Origin: an uncultured Bacteroidota bacterium | Lineage (GTDB): Bacteria; Bacteroidota; Bacteroidia; Flavobacteriales; Flavobacteriaceae | Direction: 5' to 3' | Assembly (NCBI GenBank): GCA_902595555.1 | Contig: CACJQM010000006.1 | Location: 1-40,241, forward strand | Length of the DNA: 40,241 bases | The notes under the pieces: model-generated | Database searches by the model: none | Told to the model about the DNA's origin: nothing | Seen by the model: the letters and a program-made list of their open reading frames with translations, nothing else | Part shown: positions 1-7,824 of the stretch, piece after piece | How the letters are laid out: every line of letters starts with the position of its first letter | Numbering within the stretch: position 1 is the first letter of the stretch | Position numbers and translations under genes: made by a program

Positions 1-1
1 T

Positions 2-328
2 CTTTGGCTTTACCACGATGCAAAAAATAAAAGAGCAACAGTATTAGAAATATCAAAAAATCTTCAGGACAAAGAGAAATTAGATGAGCTTTTAAAAATA
101 TTTGATGAAAGAAAAAAAGAACCTATTGATTATCGTAGAAATGGACTTATCACAACTTTTGTGGGTATAGGTCTTTATTTCTTGGGAGTTTTTGCCATTG
201 GAAACATTCTTCAGGGTGTAGGTGCCTTAGTAGCATTCATTGGAATAGGAACTTTTATGGCCGGCTACTTATACCCCAATACCGGGAAAGAGCTTACAGA
301 CGCTGTAGATGAGTATGAGAAAAAATAA
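2..328 (+). CDS. DUF6249-like small membrane protein (5' end missing)
   Basis: The frame is open from the left edge and ends at TAA 326-328, giving the last 108 residues of a small protein. The visible part starts with LWLYHDAKNKRATVLEIS, then a charged Lys/Glu-rich stretch, then two hydrophobic segments (about residues 48-66 and 69-87, roughly bases 143-262), and a short acidic tail ending DEYEKK. This layout of a short juxtamembrane region, a charged linker and a helical pair resembles Bacteroidota DUF6249 proteins, whose function is unknown. The start codon and any first membrane helix lie outside the window. The stop sits in an A-run just before an HTH gene in the -1 frame (see findings). 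The frame is certain, the family only moderately so. Confidence 0.6.
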   Translation, partial: LWLYHDAKNKRATVLEISKNLQDKEKLDELLKIFDERKKEPIDYRRNGLITTFVGIGLYFLGVFAIGNILQGVGALVAFIGIGTFMAGYLYPNTGKELTDAVDEYEKK

Positions 329-330
329 TT

Positions 331-564
331 TTGGGGAGGAATCACAAAAATCTTAACAACAAACTAGAGGAATTTAGAAAATCTGCTGGTATGACTCAGC
401 AAGAACTTTCTAATAATGCTAATGTTTCTAGAAAAAGTATTAATGCAATTGAAAATGGAATATACATTCCATCTACTGTATTAGCATTAAAAATTGCAAA
501 AATTCTTAAGTGTAAAGTTGAAGATATATTTAAATTACCCTTTTTTGCTATGGGTATTTTTTAA
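331..564 (+). CDS. Cro/C1-type helix-turn-helix transcriptional regulator
   Basis: A 77-aa DNA-binding protein of the small XRE/Cro type that is almost entirely one HTH domain: KLEEFRKSAGMTQQELSNN is helices 1-2, VSRKSINAIENGIYIPS the recognition helix region, and TVLALKIAKILKCKVEDIF the last helices. This is the usual YozG-like form, where IENGxYxPS and VEDIF are hallmarks. The start is uncertain: there is no in-frame ATG before the HTH. TTG 331 is the only usual start and overlaps an unusually good purine motif GGGGAGGA (333-340); ATT 328 and ATA 325 also lie in frame. Only 2 nt separate it from the upstream DUF6249-like gene, so it is probably translationally coupled. It likely regulates its own small operon; the target is unknown. 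Confidence 0.75.
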   Translation: MGRNHKNLNNKLEEFRKSAGMTQQELSNNANVSRKSINAIENGIYIPSTVLALKIAKILKCKVEDIFKLPFFAMGIF

Positions 565-586
565 AATTTAATTGAAATGAAATGAC

Positions 587-601
587 TATTTTCGCAAAAT
601 A
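587..601 (+). promoter_or_regulatory. Possible -7 element / small operator before the DUF975 gene
   Basis: TATTTTCG (587-594) is one base away from the Bacteroidota -7 consensus TAnnTTTG, and it forms the left arm of a perfect short inverted repeat TATTTT-CGC-AAAATA. It lies 13 bp before the ATG of the membrane protein gene. No TTG is found at the right distance for a -33 element, so this is tentative. The inverted repeat could be an operator for the upstream HTH protein, but that is inference only. Confidence 0.3.
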
Positions 602-613
602 TAAATATTCGAT

Positions 614-1390
614 ATGAAGTCTAATTATGAATTAAAATCTGAAGCATATAATTTACTTAGTAAAGACTGGGGAAATGCAATTGGAGTTACATTTATTTTA
701 TTTTGTGTAAGCATAGCAGCTAGCTTAATCCCATATGCTGGAGATGTAATCGGAATAATTATTGCAGGTCCGCTTGCATTTGGAACAGCTCTTTTCTTTT
801 TAAAAGTTTCAAAAGGGGAAAAAGGAGAAATCGAAGATCTATTTCATGCTTTTAAATCTAAAGAAGCATTTTCTTTTTCTTTAATAGCTTACTTATTCAC
901 ACTTATAATTATTATACCCGTATTTGTAGTTTGTATCATTCTTTGGGTTACCCTCTTTGTGGGTGATTTTGAAAATATAGCCAGTCTTATAAATAGTGGA
1001 ACAGCTAATCTAATTGAAAATGGTACGACAACTCCATATGCCATGGATCCATCATTCCTCACCGAATACTCATCACCATTATTTGATTCAGGAATTGGAA
1101 CAATTATTTTTTCAGCCTTGATAATCATTTTTATACCAATAACTATTGTAAGTCTGCTATTGTCTCAGGTATACTTCATTCTAGCTGATCAAAAGACAAT
1201 AAGTGGTTTTAGAGCAATAGAAATGAGTTGGAGTCTAATGAAGGGGAATAAGAAAAAATTATTTCTTCTTCAACTAAGTTTTATTGGTTGGGCTATCTTA
1301 TCTGTCTTTACTTTTTTTATTGGATTACTCTTTCTTTACCCATATATGTTAACTACATATGCAAAATTTTATCAAAACTTATATGATTAA
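614..1390 (+). CDS. DUF975-like polytopic membrane protein
   Basis: A 258-aa inner-membrane protein with hydrophobic segments at about residues 22-40, 43-63, 87-115, 162-190 and 216-243, and a polar loop at 116-160. The C-terminal part (SWSLMKGNKKKLFLLQLSFIG, then a GLLFLYPY motif and a short tail with FYQNLYD) is the signature of the DUF975 family, whose members have an S..LMKGNK loop followed by a final helix and a tyrosine-rich end. Its function is not known. The last 8 bases overlap the start of the ABC ATPase gene, so it heads the exporter operon and is probably made together with it. A role as accessory factor of the exporter is inference. Confidence 0.7.
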   Translation: MKSNYELKSEAYNLLSKDWGNAIGVTFILFCVSIAASLIPYAGDVIGIIIAGPLAFGTALFFLKVSKGEKGEIEDLFHAFKSKEAFSFSLIAYLFTLIIIIPVFVVCIILWVTLFVGDFENIASLINSGTANLIENGTTTPYAMDPSFLTEYSSPLFDSGIGTIIFSALIIIFIPITIVSLLLSQVYFILADQKTISGFRAIEMSWSLMKGNKKKLFLLQLSFIGWAILSVFTFFIGLLFLYPYMLTTYAKFYQNLYD

Positions 1391-2075
1391 TATAAAAGGA
1401 CTACATAAATCATATCAAATGGGGAGTAATTCTCTTCATGTTCTCAAGGGAATTGATTTTGAAGTAAAGGAAGGAGAACTTGTCGCTATTATGGGATCTT
1501 CTGGATCTGGTAAATCAACACTTCTAAATATTATTGGAATGTTAGATAATTATGACAAAGGTTCATATGAACTGGACAATGTTGTAATTAAAAATATGGA
1601 TGAAACAAAAGCTGCTAATTATAGAAATAAGTTTCTTGGCTTTATTTTTCAATCCTTTAACTTAATAAATTATAAAACTGCACTTGAAAATGTCATATTA
1701 CCTTTGTATTATCAAGGAGTTGACAGAAAAACTAGAGAAGCTAAAGCACTAAAATATCTTGATGATGTTGGCCTAAAAAACTGGGCAACTCACATGCCAA
1801 ATGAATTATCTGGTGGTCAAAAGCAAAGAGTTGCTGTTGCCAGAGCAATGGTTGCTGAGCCTAAAGTATTACTTGCTGATGAGCTAACAGGTGCCCTTGA
1901 CTCAAAAACCTCAAAGGAAGTAATGGATCTTATACAGAAAATAAATGAAAAAGGAAAAACCATTTTGGTAGTAACTCATGAAGAAGATATTGCACGTATG
2001 TGCAAAAGGATCGTAAGATTAAAGGATGGTGTCATAGTTGAGGATAAGAAAATAACTCAAAAAAAAGCTCTTTAA
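1383..2075 (+). CDS. ABC exporter ATPase, MacB/LolD type
   Basis: A 230-aa cytoplasmic ATPase that powers the permeases encoded next to it. Walker A is GSSGSGKS (38-45), the Q-loop lies at FIFQSF (about 88-92), the signature is LSGGQKQR (142-149), Walker B is VLLADE (162-167) and the switch histidine is in VVTHE (H199). It is closest to the MacB/LolD/FtsE-like group. I chose ATG 1383 (MINIKGLHKSYQM) rather than the ATG at 1359, because 1383 matches the family N-terminus and gives an 8-nt coupled overlap with the preceding gene. Odd: the residue after the catalytic glutamate is leucine (DELTGALDS) where the family has DEPTGxLDS. One nt separates its stop from the next gene. Confidence 0.92.
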   Translation: MINIKGLHKSYQMGSNSLHVLKGIDFEVKEGELVAIMGSSGSGKSTLLNIIGMLDNYDKGSYELDNVVIKNMDETKAANYRNKFLGFIFQSFNLINYKTALENVILPLYYQGVDRKTREAKALKYLDDVGLKNWATHMPNELSGGQKQRVAVARAMVAEPKVLLADELTGALDSKTSKEVMDLIQKINEKGKTILVVTHEEDIARMCKRIVRLKDGVIVEDKKITQKKAL

Positions 2076-2076
2076 A

Positions 2077-3309
2077 ATGTTTAATAGAGACCGTTGGTTT
2101 GAAATATTAGAAACAATAAAAAATAATAAATTAAGAACCTTTTTAGCAGGTTTTACTGTAGCATTAGGAATACTAATTTTCATTGTTTTATTTGGTTTTG
2201 GTAACGGTCTTGAAAATACTTTAAAAGAATATTTTAAAGATGATAAATTCAATACAATCTTTATTAGTGGTGGTAGAACATCAAAGCCTTTCGGAGGATA
2301 TGAATCTAACAGAAGAATTGAGCTAACCAATGAAGATATGCAGGAGATTTCTGAAAAATTTGATTTTTTCATTGAAGGAATAACACCTCGGGTTACTATA
2401 AGTAGTGAGGTTGGCTATAAACTTAAATCAAATAACTACACAATAAGAGGAGTGGGACCACATCACCAATATAATGAGATGACAATCATGATGTTTGGAA
2501 GATATTTGAATGAATTGGATATTATGAATAAAGAAAAAAACATTGTTATTGGTAGGCTTGTCAAACAAGATCTATTTGGTGATGAAAAAGCAATAGGAAA
2601 ATATTTAACAGGTGGTGGAAGATCATGGAAAGTTGTAGGTGTCTTTCAAGATGATACCGGGGATAATGAAGAACGAACGATATACGCGCCATATACAACA
2701 ATGCAAAAAATATTAAAAAACACCGATGAAGTGGATCAAATAATTCTTTCTTACAATGAATCAATTGGATATGATGGTGCTTTAGAGTTAGAAAAGAAAT
2801 TAAAAGCTTTTTTAAAAAATAAAAAGAAAATTGACCCATCTGATCCAAGAGGAATTAGATTAAGGAGTGCTTCAAAAGACCTAAAGGAAAATCAAGATTT
2901 TTCGGATGCACTGGCATATATTATTTTACTTGTTGGTATTGGAACCTTACTTGCAGGTGTAATTGGGATTTCTAATATTATGGTATTTGTTGTTAAAGAG
3001 AGAACAAAAGAATTTGGTATAAGAAAGGCTGTTGGTGCAAGCCCAAAATCAATTATAGCAATGGTACTACAAGAAGCTATTTTTATAACTACAATTTCAG
3101 GCTACTTTGGATTGTTTGTAGGTGTAGGAATCTTAAGTAGCTTAGGTGATACCTTAGAAAAAGATTACTACATAACTGATCCATATGTAGATCTAAATAC
3201 TGCCGTTACAGCAACAATAATGTTAATCATATTTGGTGCTATAGCCGGTTACATACCTGCCAGAAGAGCATCAAAAATTAAACCCATTGAAGCCTTAAAT
3301 GATAAATAA
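2077..3309 (+). CDS. MacB-like ABC transporter permease (first of two)
   Basis: A 410-aa inner-membrane permease with the MacB/FtsX topology: one N-terminal membrane helix (about 20-42, after the NNKLRTFLAG motif), a large periplasmic MacB_PCD domain (about 43-275), then three C-terminal helices near 279-303, 334-355 and 379-396. The cytoplasmic coupling sequence VKERTKEFGIRKAVGASPKS follows the second helix, and the C-terminus PARRASKIKPIEALNDK is typical of the family. It lacks its own ATPase domain, unlike E. coli MacB, so it must use the separate ATPase just upstream. It is followed with no gap by a second, homologous permease, which suggests a heterodimeric transmembrane unit. Substrate unknown. 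Confidence 0.9.
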   Translation: MFNRDRWFEILETIKNNKLRTFLAGFTVALGILIFIVLFGFGNGLENTLKEYFKDDKFNTIFISGGRTSKPFGGYESNRRIELTNEDMQEISEKFDFFIEGITPRVTISSEVGYKLKSNNYTIRGVGPHHQYNEMTIMMFGRYLNELDIMNKEKNIVIGRLVKQDLFGDEKAIGKYLTGGGRSWKVVGVFQDDTGDNEERTIYAPYTTMQKILKNTDEVDQIILSYNESIGYDGALELEKKLKAFLKNKKKIDPSDPRGIRLRSASKDLKENQDFSDALAYIILLVGIGTLLAGVIGISNIMVFVVKERTKEFGIRKAVGASPKSIIAMVLQEAIFITTISGYFGLFVGVGILSSLGDTLEKDYYITDPYVDLNTAVTATIMLIIFGAIAGYIPARRASKIKPIEALNDK

Positions 3310-4575
3310 ATGAAGGAATTATTTTCAAAAGATACATGGCAAGAAATTTTTGGTTCTATTCAAAAAAATAGGACAAGAACCATAATTACTATGATTGGAG
3401 TTCTTTGGGGAATATTCATATATATAACTTTAGCTGGAGCAGCTAAGGGTCTAGATAATGGTTTTGAAAAAGCATTTGCTTCAATCTCTTCAAATAGTTT
3501 ATTTATTTGGGGGCAATATACATCTCTACCTTATGCAGGATACAAAGCGAGACGAGGTATTCAATTAAAAACAACCGACGTAGCAATAATAAAAAAGAGA
3601 GTGCCAGAAATTGAGTTTATAGCACCCAGAAATGTACGTGGTGTTTTTGGATCTGCAGGTGGAAATATTATTAGAGGGTCAAAATCAGGCACCTATGCCA
3701 TATATGGTGAATATCCCGAATATATAAAAATTGCTACAACAAAGGTTTTTGATGGTGGGAGATTTATTAATCAAAGTGACATGGATCAAAGTAGAAAAGT
3801 TTGTGTTATTGGGGAAAGAACAGTTGAAGAGTTATTTGATATAGACGAGGATCCCATTGGAGAATATATAGCAATAAATAATATATCTTTTAAGGTAATT
3901 GGTGTTCATAAATTTGTACAAGGTGGTGGTTTTGGTGATGACGGTGATATTTATATTCCTTTCGTAACCTTCAAAGATTTATTTAATACAGGTGAAAATG
4001 TAGGATTTTTTATGATGTCTGCTTATGACAATGTTGATGTAGTAAAAGTCGAGAAAGAAGTTAAGACTGTATTAAAGGATATAAAAGATATAAACCCTAA
4101 AGATGATGAGGCGTTGGGCGGATTTAACTTAGGTAAAGTTTTTAAGGATACGGCTAATTTTGTGGATGGTTTATCTTTCTTATCGTTAGTTGTAGGAATT
4201 GCAACAATCCTTGCTGGAGTTATTGGTATTGGAAATATTTTATTAATATCAGTGAAGGAGAGGACAAAAGAAATAGGAATTAGAAGAGCATTGGGTGCAA
4301 CTCCAAGACAAATAAGAAATCAAATAATTACTGAATCTGTTTTTTTAACAATTCTTTCTGGAATAATTGGAATAATACTAGGGACATTAGTGCTGTACGG
4401 CATCAATGTTGCTACTGAAGATCTTTCAGATTTTCCTTATACAAACCCAACAGTTCCATTAAAATTTATTTTTGGAGCATTGGCTCTTATGATTATATTA
4501 GGGACATTGATTGGAACATTACCAGCACAAAAAGCTGTAAGTATTAAACCAATAGATGCTCTGAGAGAAGAATAA
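3310..4575 (+). CDS. MacB-like ABC transporter permease (second of two)
   Basis: A 421-aa permease homologous to its upstream neighbour: helix about 24-46, periplasmic MacB_PCD domain about 47-285, then helices near 289-313, 343-365 and 386-406. The coupling sequence is VKERTKEIGIRRALGATPRQ and the C-terminus is PAQKAVSIKPIDALREE. Its ATG directly follows the stop of the first permease. The two differ mostly in the periplasmic domain, as expected for two halves of a heterodimer. With the adaptor and TolC-like protein downstream it completes a tripartite exporter spanning both membranes. Such systems export peptides, macrolides or lipoproteins; nothing here identifies the cargo. Confidence 0.9.
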   Translation: MKELFSKDTWQEIFGSIQKNRTRTIITMIGVLWGIFIYITLAGAAKGLDNGFEKAFASISSNSLFIWGQYTSLPYAGYKARRGIQLKTTDVAIIKKRVPEIEFIAPRNVRGVFGSAGGNIIRGSKSGTYAIYGEYPEYIKIATTKVFDGGRFINQSDMDQSRKVCVIGERTVEELFDIDEDPIGEYIAINNISFKVIGVHKFVQGGGFGDDGDIYIPFVTFKDLFNTGENVGFFMMSAYDNVDVVKVEKEVKTVLKDIKDINPKDDEALGGFNLGKVFKDTANFVDGLSFLSLVVGIATILAGVIGIGNILLISVKERTKEIGIRRALGATPRQIRNQIITESVFLTILSGIIGIILGTLVLYGINVATEDLSDFPYTNPTVPLKFIFGALALMIILGTLIGTLPAQKAVSIKPIDALREE

Positions 4576-4593
4576 TAATTTAATTATATAAAT

Positions 4594-5730
4594 ATGAAAT
4601 ATATAAAATATATAGGAATAGGCATTTTAATACTGGGGTTTTTATTTTCCATGGCTTATTACATTCAAACTAATAGTAGGTCTGCTATAACTTATGAAAC
4701 TGCAACTTTATCTAAACAAACTATAGAAGAAAAAATTGTTGCAACTGGTAGCGTAGTCCCTGAAGACGAAGTTAATATTGTACCTCAAATAAGTGGGATA
4801 ATTGATGAAATTTTTGTTGAGGAAGGAGACGAGGTAGTAGCAGGTGATCTATTGGCAAAAATTAAAGTGGTTCCAAATGAACAATCTCTTAACAGTGCCG
4901 AGGGTAGAGTAAAAACATCAAGAATAGTTTTGAATAATTCAACAAAAGAGTTTGAAAGAAATAAAAAATTATTTGATAAAGGAGTTATCTCTGAACAAGA
5001 CTTTAATTCTGTAGAACTAAGGTATAATCAAGATCAACAAAACTTAGAAAACGCATTGTCTGATTTACAAATTATCAGACTTGGATCAGTTGGTGGATCA
5101 GCATTAACTAATACTAATGTAAGATCAACTGTTTCTGGAACTGTTCTTCAAGTTCCTGTTAAGGAGGGTGACCAAGCAATTGAGGCAAATACATTTAACC
5201 CAGGAACAACAATTGCAACCGTTGCTGATTTAAATAAAATGATTTTTGAGGGAAGAGTTGATGAAGGAGAAGTTGGAAAGCTAAAAATTGGAATGGACCT
5301 TAAAATATCTTTAGGTGCAATAGAAGAAAAAGAATATGATGCAAAACTTACATTAATTGCCCCCAAAGGCATTGAGGTTGCAGGAGCAATTCAATTTAAA
5401 ATTGAGGGTGATGTTTTTCTGGATAATGAATATGTTGTTAGAGCTGGATATAGTGCTAATGCAACTATAATTACCAATGTTAAACAGGATGTTTTATCCA
5501 TAAACGAATCCCTTTTACAATTTGATAACACAACTAAAAAATCATATGTTGAGATTCAAATTTCCGGTCAAAAATTTGAGAGAAGAGATATTGAATTAGG
5601 AATTTCTGATGGTGTATACGCTGAAGTTTTAGGAGGTGTCACTGAAAAGGACAACATTAAAATATGGAATAAGACAGAGCCATTAAAAAGAGGAGATCAA
5701 GAAGAACAAGAATATAAATATGATAACTAA
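4594..5730 (+). CDS. MacA-like periplasmic adaptor (membrane fusion protein)
   Basis: A 378-aa HlyD/RND-type adaptor that links the inner-membrane ABC permeases to the outer-membrane channel. An N-terminal anchor helix (about 5-24) is followed by a beta strand region (ATGSVVPEDEVNIVPQISG), the first lipoyl half-motif with VEEGDEVVAGDLLAKI (about 76-91), a coiled-coil hairpin (about 95-165, with RNKKLFDKGVISEQDF at the tip region), the second lipoyl half (TVSGTVLQVPVKEGD), and a beta-barrel and membrane-proximal domain ending in an acidic, Gln/Glu-rich tail. It is shorter than some RND adaptors but normal for MacA. It sits 18 nt after the second permease and 6 nt before the TolC-like gene, consistent with one operon. 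Confidence 0.92.
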   Translation: MKYIKYIGIGILILGFLFSMAYYIQTNSRSAITYETATLSKQTIEEKIVATGSVVPEDEVNIVPQISGIIDEIFVEEGDEVVAGDLLAKIKVVPNEQSLNSAEGRVKTSRIVLNNSTKEFERNKKLFDKGVISEQDFNSVELRYNQDQQNLENALSDLQIIRLGSVGGSALTNTNVRSTVSGTVLQVPVKEGDQAIEANTFNPGTTIATVADLNKMIFEGRVDEGEVGKLKIGMDLKISLGAIEEKEYDAKLTLIAPKGIEVAGAIQFKIEGDVFLDNEYVVRAGYSANATIITNVKQDVLSINESLLQFDNTTKKSYVEIQISGQKFERRDIELGISDGVYAEVLGGVTEKDNIKIWNKTEPLKRGDQEEQEYKYDN

Positions 5731-5736
5731 TTATAT

Positions 5737-7152
5737 ATGAAAAAGAATTTATTTTTTATTTTTTTAATTATTTCTTCATTTTCATTTTCTCAAGAAAAAT
5801 GGACACTAGAAATGTGTGTAAAAAGAGCCATTGATGAAAACATATCCATCAAACAATCTGAGTTAGATTATGTTGATGCAGAAATTAGCAGAAAAAATGC
5901 TATTGGAAATTTTATTCCAAATGTTAACGTTGGAAGCTCACATTCTTGGAATGTTGGATTAAATCAAAATATCACAACTGGTTTATTAGAAAATATTACA
6001 ACTCAGTTTTCATCAATGAATTTAAATTTAGGTATTGATGTTTACAATGGATTAAAAAACATTAAACAATTACACCTAGCAAACCTTAGAATTCTATCTA
6101 GTCAATTTCAATTGGCTGATATGAAGGAGGACATCTCATTACTAGTAGCAAACTCATATCTTCAAATTCTATTTAACAAAGAGTTTATAAAAATTCAGGA
6201 ATCACAACTAGAATTATCGAAGAGTGAAGTTGAAAGAGCTAAAGAATTAGTCGAAAATGGAGTCATTCCCAAAGGAGACCTTTATGAATTTGAAGCAAAT
6301 TTAGCAGGCGTAGAAAAAACATTAATAGATGCTCAAAATAATTACGCTCTTTCTAAAATATCACTTGCACAGCTTCTTTTATTAGATGACTATCAAAATT
6401 TTGATATAGCTGATAAAGAATATGAACTTCAAGTTTCGAATATTCTTGATAAATCTCCTGAGGAAATTTTTGCAGTGGCAGTTTCAACAAAAAATGAAAT
6501 AAAACTTTTTGAAACAAATCTTGACATAGCTAAAAAAAATCTTGAATTAAATAAAAGCTTCCTTCAACCAAGACTATCTGCATTTTATTCTTACAGTACA
6601 AGAATTGCATACAGTGATAGACTAGTAGGAACGGGTGAATTTCAAAATGTACCAATCGGGTTTGTTGAAAATACAAATCAAAGAGTCCTAACTCCAGTTC
6701 AAAAGACTAGAATTATAGGTGCTGAATCATTTAGTGAACAATTTGACAGAAATGCAGGTCAAAATTTTGGACTTAGCCTTTCAATACCAATCCTAAATAA
6801 CTTCTCTGTAAGATCAAATGTGGACAGAAGTAAGGTTAACATTTTGAGAAATGAAAATCAACTGTTGCAAAAAAAATTAGACCTTGAAAATACTATAAAC
6901 CAAGCTCATAAGGATGCCCAAGGTGCCATGAAAGCATTTACTGCCTCAAAAAAATCTTTGGAATCCAGAAAACTTTCTTACGATTATGCAAGAGATAAGT
7001 TTGAATTAGGCGCAATGAGTTCTTTTGACTTTACTCAAGTTAAACAAAGATTTGAATCAGCTCAATCTGATCTAATTACTAGTAAGTTTGATTTGATTTT
7101 TAAAATTAAAGTACTAGAGTTTTATTTTGGTGTTCCAATATCTATAGATTAG
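5737..7152 (+). CDS. TolC-family outer-membrane efflux channel
   Basis: A 471-aa outer-membrane channel protein. The signal peptide is MKKNLFFIFLIISSFSFSQ (1-19), followed at once by EKWTLEMCVKRAIDENISIK, the usual start of Bacteroidota TolC proteins. Two OEP repeats with long alpha-helical, Gln/Glu/Lys-rich segments follow; each includes a KGDLYEFEANLAGVEK or SSFDFTQVKQRFESAQSDL type coiled coil (about residues 178-200 and 428-450). The length is normal for TolC. It is the last part of the exporter operon, and forms the exit duct for the adaptor and permeases upstream. tsaB begins 6 nt after its stop and may be co-transcribed. Confidence 0.92.
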   Translation: MKKNLFFIFLIISSFSFSQEKWTLEMCVKRAIDENISIKQSELDYVDAEISRKNAIGNFIPNVNVGSSHSWNVGLNQNITTGLLENITTQFSSMNLNLGIDVYNGLKNIKQLHLANLRILSSQFQLADMKEDISLLVANSYLQILFNKEFIKIQESQLELSKSEVERAKELVENGVIPKGDLYEFEANLAGVEKTLIDAQNNYALSKISLAQLLLLDDYQNFDIADKEYELQVSNILDKSPEEIFAVAVSTKNEIKLFETNLDIAKKNLELNKSFLQPRLSAFYSYSTRIAYSDRLVGTGEFQNVPIGFVENTNQRVLTPVQKTRIIGAESFSEQFDRNAGQNFGLSLSIPILNNFSVRSNVDRSKVNILRNENQLLQKKLDLENTINQAHKDAQGAMKAFTASKKSLESRKLSYDYARDKFELGAMSSFDFTQVKQRFESAQSDLITSKFDLIFKIKVLEFYFGVPISID

Positions 7153-7158
7153 ATTTAT

Positions 7159-7821
7159 ATGTCTTATATACTCAATATAGAGACATCAACAACAAATTGT
7201 TCAGTTTCATTATCACATGAAAATAACTTAATTGATTGTCAAGAGATTGATTCTCCAAATTATTCTCATTCAGAAAATTTACATGTTTTTATTGATGATT
7301 TGATGAAGAGAAACAAATTAAAATTTAATCAACTAAAGGCGTGTGCAATTAGCAGAGGACCAGGATCCTATACTGGATTGAGAATAGGTTTGTCGGCAGC
7401 TAAAGGAATATGTTTTGGGTTAGATATTCCATTAATATCTATTTCTTCATTAAAAGTCATAGCAAATGCTGCAGAATTTGATGGATTAATTGTTTCAACA
7501 ATGGACGCTAGAAGAGATGAGGTTTACTCTTGTATATTTGATAATAAACTAAACGTAATTTGTGATGAAAAGCCAGAAGTCATAAATAATAATTCCTACT
7601 CAGATCTTGCATTAAAAAATAAGTTATTAATTGTTGGAGATGGTCAAATTAAATGCAAGAAGCTTATTGATAATAACGAAAATATAACGTACAATCCTGA
7701 TATACTTAAGCCATCATCAAAATACATGATTAGTATTGCAAATGAAAAACTCAAACAAGACGAATTTGAAAATTTAGCATATTTTGAGCCAAAGTATTTA
7801 AAGGAATTTAGGACAAACTAA
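7159..7821 (+). CDS. tsaB: tRNA threonylcarbamoyladenosine biosynthesis protein TsaB
   Basis: A 220-aa cytoplasmic protein of the ASKHA fold that partners with TsaD and TsaE in making the t6A base at position 37 of ANN-decoding tRNAs. Characteristic sequences are ILNIETSTTNCSVSL at the N-terminus (phosphate 1-like loop) and AISRGPGSYTGLRIGLSAAK (about 62-81), the classic YeaZ motif, plus MDARRDEVYSC in the middle. Length is typical for TsaB. It lies 6 nt after the exporter's channel gene with no obvious promoter, and ends 3 nt before the stop of the convergent nfu-type gene. It has no functional link to the exporter that I can see. Confidence 0.93.
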   Translation: MSYILNIETSTTNCSVSLSHENNLIDCQEIDSPNYSHSENLHVFIDDLMKRNKLKFNQLKACAISRGPGSYTGLRIGLSAAKGICFGLDIPLISISSLKVIANAAEFDGLIVSTMDARRDEVYSCIFDNKLNVICDEKPEVINNNSYSDLALKNKLLIVGDGQIKCKKLIDNNENITYNPDILKPSSKYMISIANEKLKQDEFENLAYFEPKYLKEFRTN

Positions 7822-7824
7822 CTA

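Noticed and set aside
889-1128. Minus-strand open frame of 79 codons inside the DUF975 gene
   Set aside because: Antisense shadow: composition is unlike a real protein, no start context, and the plus-strand gene shows family motifs through the same bases. Similar antisense frames in macB, bamA, sprA, maeB and the 3' adhesin gene were dropped for the same reason.
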